A stretch of 64,000 nt of DNA, taken from contig NZ_JBFAPA010000019.1 of NCBI RefSeq assembly GCF_040675465.1, positions 124,001 through 188,000 on the forward strand. Direction: 5' to 3'. Both the position numbers and the translations under genes were made by a program. Within the stretch, counting starts at the first letter, position 1; every line of letters begins with the position of its first letter. Below the pieces are notes generated by a model. It was not told the DNA's origin, did not search any database, and was given only the letters and a program-made list of their open reading frames with translations. Source of the stretch: Kibdelosporangium sp040675465 (GTDB lineage Bacteria; Actinomycetota; Actinomycetes; Mycobacteriales; Pseudonocardiaceae). This document shows positions 63,091 through 64,000 of the stretch, piece after piece.

Positions 63091-64000
63091 CCCCCAGCTG
63101 CTCCGGTGCGCCTGGCCGGGGTCCAGCACGATCAGGCCGTCGCCGCTGTTGAAGGCGTTGGGCGCGGCGGTCATGGGTTCGACGCTGATGCCGGCGCGCG
63201 GGGGACGGCCCGGCGCGCCGTCATCGGTGTAGACCTGCATGAACTTGTGCCTGTCGTCGGCCCAGATCTCGATCTGGTGCCCGCCATCGGTTTCCACGAT
63301 CGCGGTGGCGACACCGTCCACCCGGCGCAGATCGGTGTAGCACACGTCCAGTTTGGTCGTGCCGATCTGTTTGTGCGCCTGGAAGTCGTACTGGGTGCCC
63401 GCGACCGGGACCCGCCCGATCGGGATCAGCACGTCGTTGGTGGTCAAGTAGGTTTCCGCGGGCATGGTGAGTCTGGCCGCGTCGACGTTCGGCTGCACCC
63501 GGAAGTACGGGTGATAGCCGGATCCCAGCGGCGCCTGCTGCCGGCCGGCGTTTTTGGCCGTCAGAGTTACTTGCAGGCCTTGGGTTCTGACCACGTACTC
63601 GAGCTGGAACGCGATTGTGAACGGGTATCCGTACTGCGGGTAGAGCGTGTAGCCCAGGACCAGCCGGTCGCGGTCGTGCCTGACCACAGTCCACGCGACC
63701 CATGCGACCAGGCCGTGAATGGCGTGGCCGCTCCAGTTCTCGCTGGCCGGTGTCTGGTACTCGACGCCGCCGAAAGTGTATGTGGCGGCGTCGATCCGGT
63801 TCGCCCACGGCAGCAAGGTCTTGCCGATGAAGCTGTCGCCGAGTTCGGTGGCGTCGTGCGTGAGCAGGATCTCGCGGTCGTCCACCCGCCATGACCGCAG
63901 CGTCGGCCCCACCTCTGCGACGACAACCTTGTGCCGCCCAGCGGAAATCGTGAGCTGACGCCCGCTGGGCAGGACTGTGGTGGAAGACTGTTGCGCCTGA
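63079..64000 (-). CDS. aldose 1-epimerase family protein, 5' end beyond window
   Basis: The frame stays open to the right edge; residues before V-G-P-T-L-R-S-W-R-V-D-D also fit the family (S-A-G-R-H-K-V-V-V-A-E), so the gene begins outside the window. Family features: L-P-W-A-N-R-I-D, H-G-L-V-A-W, G-S-G-Y-H-P-Y-F (catalytic His) and I-S-V-E-P-M-T-A-A-P-N-A-F (catalytic Glu). It interconverts sugar anomers. Its last 12 bp overlap the GSDH gene tail-to-tail. Confidence 0.85.
   Translation of the reverse strand, partial: QAQQSSTTVLPSGRQLTISAGRHKVVVAEVGPTLRSWRVDDREILLTHDATELGDSFIGKTLLPWANRIDAATYTFGGVEYQTPASENWSGHAIHGLVAWVAWTVVRHDRDRLVLGYTLYPQYGYPFTIAFQLEYVVRTQGLQVTLTAKNAGRQQAPLGSGYHPYFRVQPNVDAARLTMPAETYLTTNDVLIPIGRVPVAGTQYDFQAHKQIGTTKLDVCYTDLRRVDGVATAIVETDGGHQIEIWADDRHKFMQVYTDDGAPGRPPRAGISVEPMTAAPNAFNSGDGLIVLDPGQAHRSSWGLRA

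Noticed and set aside
1..64000. CRISPR arrays, rRNA or tRNA genes
   Set aside because: No regularly spaced repeats, no T-arm-like GGTTCGAATCC followed by a cloverleaf, and no rRNA-like sequence were noticed by reading.

Overview
The window is about 64 kb of high-GC actinobacterial DNA. Gene content and codon bias fit a Pseudonocardiaceae-type organism (Amycolatopsis, Kibdelosporangium, Kutzneria and relatives): DUF574 methyltransferase, MHS transporter, LAL-type LuxR regulator, AftB-like GT-C enzyme, an MbtH-dependent NRPS, and many GTG starts with ATGA-coupled genes. No RNA gene or CRISPR array was seen.

Left part (1-24.9 kb). This is a patchwork. It begins with a partial TrmO-like gene, a DUF4267 membrane protein, fragments of two transposases, a decayed IS701-like element and an erythromycin-esterase homologue beside an unusual palindromic operator. 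Signalling and housekeeping genes follow: a NarL-type two-component pair, a dynamin-like GTPase with a small partner, a lone receiver, an OmpR-type pair and a GT-C glycosyltransferase. A GAF/PucR regulator, an MHS transporter and a secreted tannase/feruloyl esterase probably form an aromatic-ester utilisation locus. A decayed WYL regulator, an SDR, a DUF574 methyltransferase and a tiny membrane peptide end at a strong hairpin terminator.

NRPS region (24.95-43.5 kb). On the minus strand a 4,539-aa NRPS is coupled to MbtH, a DHA2 exporter and an OppA-like protein without a signal peptide. A MocR/PdxR-type PLP regulator diverges from it. The NRPS reads A1-T1-C2-(A2 remnant)-T2-C3-A3-T3-C4-A4-T4-C5-A5-T5-TE. 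Signature residues suggest a Val-type residue for A1 and Gly for A3. A4 and A5 share one code that looks like a Trp code with Asp at position 278. Module 2 has no working adenylation domain.

LanM/regulator region (43.6-50.8 kb). A complete LanM is followed by a 64-aa cysteine-free peptide, a 972-aa LAL regulator and two paralogous LuxR proteins.

Right part (51.1-61.6 kb). Twelve tightly packed co-directional genes encode a prolyl-type AMP ligase, carrier protein, TrpD-, TrpA-, EctC-, acyl-CoA dehydrogenase-, transglutaminase-, TrpB2-, TrpF-, TrpC-, UbiD- and UbiX-like proteins. No trpE or trpG is present. My reading, which is inference, is that this is a dedicated route to a tryptophan isostere. 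An EctC-like enzyme would cyclise glutamine to a 5-amino-dihydropyrrole-2-carboxylate. Ligase, PCP and dehydrogenase would aromatise it to a 5-aminopyrrole-2-carboxyl unit, and the transglutaminase-like protein would release it. TrpD, TrpF and TrpC homologues would build a second pyrrole ring, UbiD/UbiX would remove the leftover carboxylate, and TrpA/TrpB2 would attach the alanine side chain. The product would be a pyrrolo[2,3-b]pyrrolyl-alanine, and A4/A5 of the NRPS could be its users. I cannot tell from sequence alone whether this system has been described.

The window ends with a secreted GSDH-family sugar dehydrogenase and a convergent, truncated aldose-1-epimerase gene.
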